Below are positions 3,309 through 5,283 of a stretch of DNA of 5,283 nucleotides, piece by piece. Made by a program: the position numbers and the translations under genes. The notes under the pieces are model-generated. The model made no database searches. It was not told where the DNA came from and was given only the letters and a program-made list of their open reading frames with translations. The stretch is from assembly GCA_003022255.1 (NCBI GenBank), contig PXPA01000028.1, forward strand, positions 5,869 through 11,151, given 5' to 3'. Numbering within the stretch: the first letter of the stretch is position 1; every line of letters begins with the position of its first letter. The stretch is from Parcubacteria group bacterium SW_6_46_9. GTDB lineage: Bacteria > Patescibacteriota > Minisyncoccia > Phycocordibacterales > SW-6-46-9.

Positions 3309-5283
3309 TTACCTGTTGTCTTGGCGGGCCCGGGCCGATTCAACCAGCTGCCATCCCTCGTCTTCAATTAATCGTTTTGCTTTTTTGTATTTCATCTTTT
3401 TCTCATCGCTACCTTTAGCAATGTAAACACGGTCATTCCGGCCAATTTCTGTACCGTCCGGATGGGTTGGCTTATCTGAGGTAGCTGGTGTTGGCTTGCT
3501 TTCACCACCACCATCCTCACCACCGGCACGGGCCTCCGCCTTTTCGGCTTTCTTTTTGGTTGCCTGCAGACGCTGTCTTTCGCGTTTAAACTCACCCTCA
3601 CCAACTTTTGGTACCAACCGCCGAACCTGATCATCAATTGATGAAAGCAGGTTTTCAAACAGCCGCTTCCCTTCTTTTTTATACTCAACCACCGGATCCT
3701 CCTGACCGTAACTACGCAGGCGCACGGACTGTTTGGTCTGCTCCATCGTCTGCAGATGCTCTACCCAGAGGGTATCAATTGATTGTAAGGTGATTTTTTG
3801 AACTGCTTCTAAAAACTTATCCTCATCGAGTGTCTCTAGTTTTTTCTCAATGGTGTCAGCAAACCCGTCCTCCGTTTCTGCCAGACGATCAAGATAGTCC
3901 TTGATTTCTTCCTTATCAGCCTTTAAAATTTTATCGCGTTTTTTGTATACTGATTTACGCTGCTCATCTAAGACATTATCATACTTGAGTACCTGCTTTC
4001 GTGCGTCAAAATTATAGCCCTCAATCTTCTTTTGGGCTCGCTCTAAGGCATTGGTAATCAGTGGGTTTTCAATTGGCTTGTCTTCAGGGATACCGAATGT
4101 ACCCATCATGCTTTTGACCGTGTCACTGGCAAACACCTCCATCAGCTCGTCTTCTAAGGAGACATAAAACTGACTGGCACCCGGATCACCCTGCCGGCCG
4201 GCCCGACCACGTAGTTGGTTGTCAATCCGGCGGGCGTTGTGCCGTTCGGTACCTAAAACAAACAGACCACCTAAGTCTTTGACTTCCTCGTACTCTTTTT
4301 CGGTTGGATTAGCCCCACCAAGCTGAATGTCAACACCACGACCGGCAACGTTTGTTGCTAAGGTCACTGCCCCTTTCGCGCCAGCCTCGGCAATAATCTC
4401 CCCTTCGCGTTTGTGATTTTTTGCATTCAAAATTTCGTGAGGAATACCCTGCTGGTTGAGATAATCGCTTAAAAGTTCGTTTTTCTCAATGGAGACGGTA
4501 CCAACCAAAACCGGCTGACCTTTCTCATTCAGGCTTTTCACCCGCCGGGCAACTGCCTCGTATTTACCCATTTCCGTTTGGTAAATGCGGTCATCTAAAT
4601 CCCGTCGGATTACCGGCTCATTAGTCGGAACTGCATAGGTGTCCAGATCATACACCTTGAAAAACTCCTCAGATGAGGACATCGCCGTTCCGGTCATACC
4701 GGAAAGCTTGTCATACAGCCGAAAGAAGTTCTGGAAGGTGACCGACGCGTAGGTTTTTGATTCGTTCTGTACGGCAACGCCCTCCTTCGCTTCAATTGCC
4801 TGATGAAGGCCTTCACTAAAGCGTCGGCCCTCCAATAGACGTCCGGTGAACTCATCGACGATCATCACCTGGCCGTCCCGGACCACATACTCCTTGTCTT
4901 TTTCATAAAGAGCCTTGGCTTTGACTGCCGTCTCCAGGTGGTGAACGTATTTAACCCCTTTGTCCGTATAGATATTTTCAACCCCAAGCGCCTGCTCGGC
5001 TTTTTCAATTCCAGAATCTTCAAGGAGCACCGCATTCTTCTCCTCATCAACCACAAAATCATCGCCCCGCTTAAGACTTCTGGCAATATCAGCAAACGTC
5101 GCGTACAACCGCTCTGACTCCTCGGCTGGTGCGGAAATAATCAGCGGTGTCCGAGCTTCATCAATCAGCACCGAGTCAACCTCATCAATTATACAAAACG
5201 CGTGCCCGCGGTGCCGGAGATTATCCTCATCGTAGGTGAGATGATCACGCAGGTAATCAAAGCCAAACTGGTTGTTGGGGCCG
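3309..5283 (-). CDS. secA: Preprotein translocase ATPase SecA (5' end off the right edge)
   Basis: 657 residues are present; roughly the first 170-200 of a normal SecA (including Walker A) are outside the window. SecA is the cytoplasmic motor that drives unfolded preproteins through the SecYEG channel by ATP hydrolysis. The fragment opens with GPNNQFGFDYLRD and Walker B DEVDSVLIDEARTP (residues 33-46), then the preprotein cross-linking domain ending near EGRRFSEGLHQAIEAKEG. GMTGTA is at 195-200 and the second nucleotide-binding domain carries TNVAGRGVDI (310-319) and QLRGRAGRQGDPG (356-368, arginine fingers). The helical scaffold (about 412-447, with YDNVLDEQR) and helical wing/two-helix finger (about 498-547, with LRSYGQEDPVVEYKKEG) follow. 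The stretch 561-612 is a charged, then G/P/T-rich linker. The last 45 residues align with the start and end of a SEC-C zinc motif but have no cysteine. All catalytic motifs are intact, so the enzyme should be active. It is followed by a terminator. Confidence 0.99.
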   Translation of the reverse strand, partial: GPNNQFGFDYLRDHLTYDEDNLRHRGHAFCIIDEVDSVLIDEARTPLIISAPAEESERLYATFADIARSLKRGDDFVVDEEKNAVLLEDSGIEKAEQALGVENIYTDKGVKYVHHLETAVKAKALYEKDKEYVVRDGQVMIVDEFTGRLLEGRRFSEGLHQAIEAKEGVAVQNESKTYASVTFQNFFRLYDKLSGMTGTAMSSSEEFFKVYDLDTYAVPTNEPVIRRDLDDRIYQTEMGKYEAVARRVKSLNEKGQPVLVGTVSIEKNELLSDYLNQQGIPHEILNAKNHKREGEIIAEAGAKGAVTLATNVAGRGVDIQLGGANPTEKEYEEVKDLGGLFVLGTERHNARRIDNQLRGRAGRQGDPGASQFYVSLEDELMEVFASDTVKSMMGTFGIPEDKPIENPLITNALERAQKKIEGYNFDARKQVLKYDNVLDEQRKSVYKKRDKILKADKEEIKDYLDRLAETEDGFADTIEKKLETLDEDKFLEAVQKITLQSIDTLWVEHLQTMEQTKQSVRLRSYGQEDPVVEYKKEGKRLFENLLSSIDDQVRRLVPKVGEGEFKRERQRLQATKKKAEKAEARAGGEDGGGESKPTPATSDKPTHPDGTEIGRNDRVYIAKGSDEKKMKYKKAKRLIEDEGWQLVESARARQDNR
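3312..3446 (-). other. Cysteine-free SEC-C-like C-terminal segment of SecA
   Basis: The last 45 residues of SecA start with IGRND and continue to GSDEKKMKYKKAK, then LIEDEGWQLVE. The usual SEC-C motif is GRNDPCPCGSGKKYKKC, whose three cysteines and last C/H bind zinc and which contacts SecB and the ribosome. Here the GRND and KYKKA framework remains, but the CPCGSG core is replaced and no cysteine or histidine is left. The segment therefore cannot bind zinc in the usual way. The added LIEDEGW part suggests a small folded domain in its place and not simple decay. The link to SEC-C is by eye. Confidence 0.55.

Noticed and set aside
3392..3688. Minus-strand 98-codon frame inside secA (and the similar one at 4865-5095)
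   Set aside because: These are alternative-frame readings of the secA coding sequence, which is continuous and conserved in its own frame.
1..5283. Alternative genetic code with UGA as a sense codon (known in some Patescibacteria)
   Set aside because: The conserved proteins read through without any in-frame TGA and tryptophan is encoded by TGG; the standard bacterial code suffices, although no TGA stop is used at the gene ends seen.

Overview
The window looks like a piece of a bacterial chromosome, most probably from a Candidate Phyla Radiation (Patescibacteria) organism, possibly near Parcubacteria. This is an inference. It rests on a four-helix-bundle (23S rRNA-IVP/S23 family) gene in an AT-rich repeat-flanked setting, compact genes with almost no Shine-Dalgarno sites, and a divergent Obg N-terminus of the 'GNGGDGVVRWR' type. 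The six gene ends seen use TAA or TAG, and the genes read cleanly with the standard bacterial code.

Every gene lies on the minus strand, so transcription runs from high to low coordinates. In that order: secA (preprotein translocase ATPase, N-terminus off the right edge) with a two-hairpin 3' region; a small NADPH-dependent FMN reductase-like flavoprotein that may be leaderless; a short four-helix membrane protein of the phage-holin-4/YvlD type; a roughly 490-bp AT-rich cassette holding the four-helix-bundle gene between inverted repeats; a MYG1-family DHH-like phosphoesterase; an unrecognised 170-aa protein with its own promoter candidate and a strong terminator; and the first 35 codons of obg at the left edge, preceded by a second AT-rich repeat tract.

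The genes do not form an obvious pathway. secA and obg are core housekeeping genes, and the block between them is a mixed set of small accessory genes. The most interesting structure is the four-helix-bundle cassette at about 1737-2230. Its ends are a perfect 10-bp inverted repeat (TAGATTAAAG / CTTTAATCTA). The right end contains an exact 15-bp direct repeat with a 21-bp period. The right terminal repeat also supplies the stop codon of the neighbouring membrane-protein gene, and the left one sits four bases from the MYG1 start codon. This looks like an insertion into a formerly continuous gene string, with a four-helix-bundle protein as the only cargo. The second notable point is the C-terminus of SecA, where a SEC-C-like segment keeps the GRND and KYKKA framework but has lost every metal-binding cysteine.
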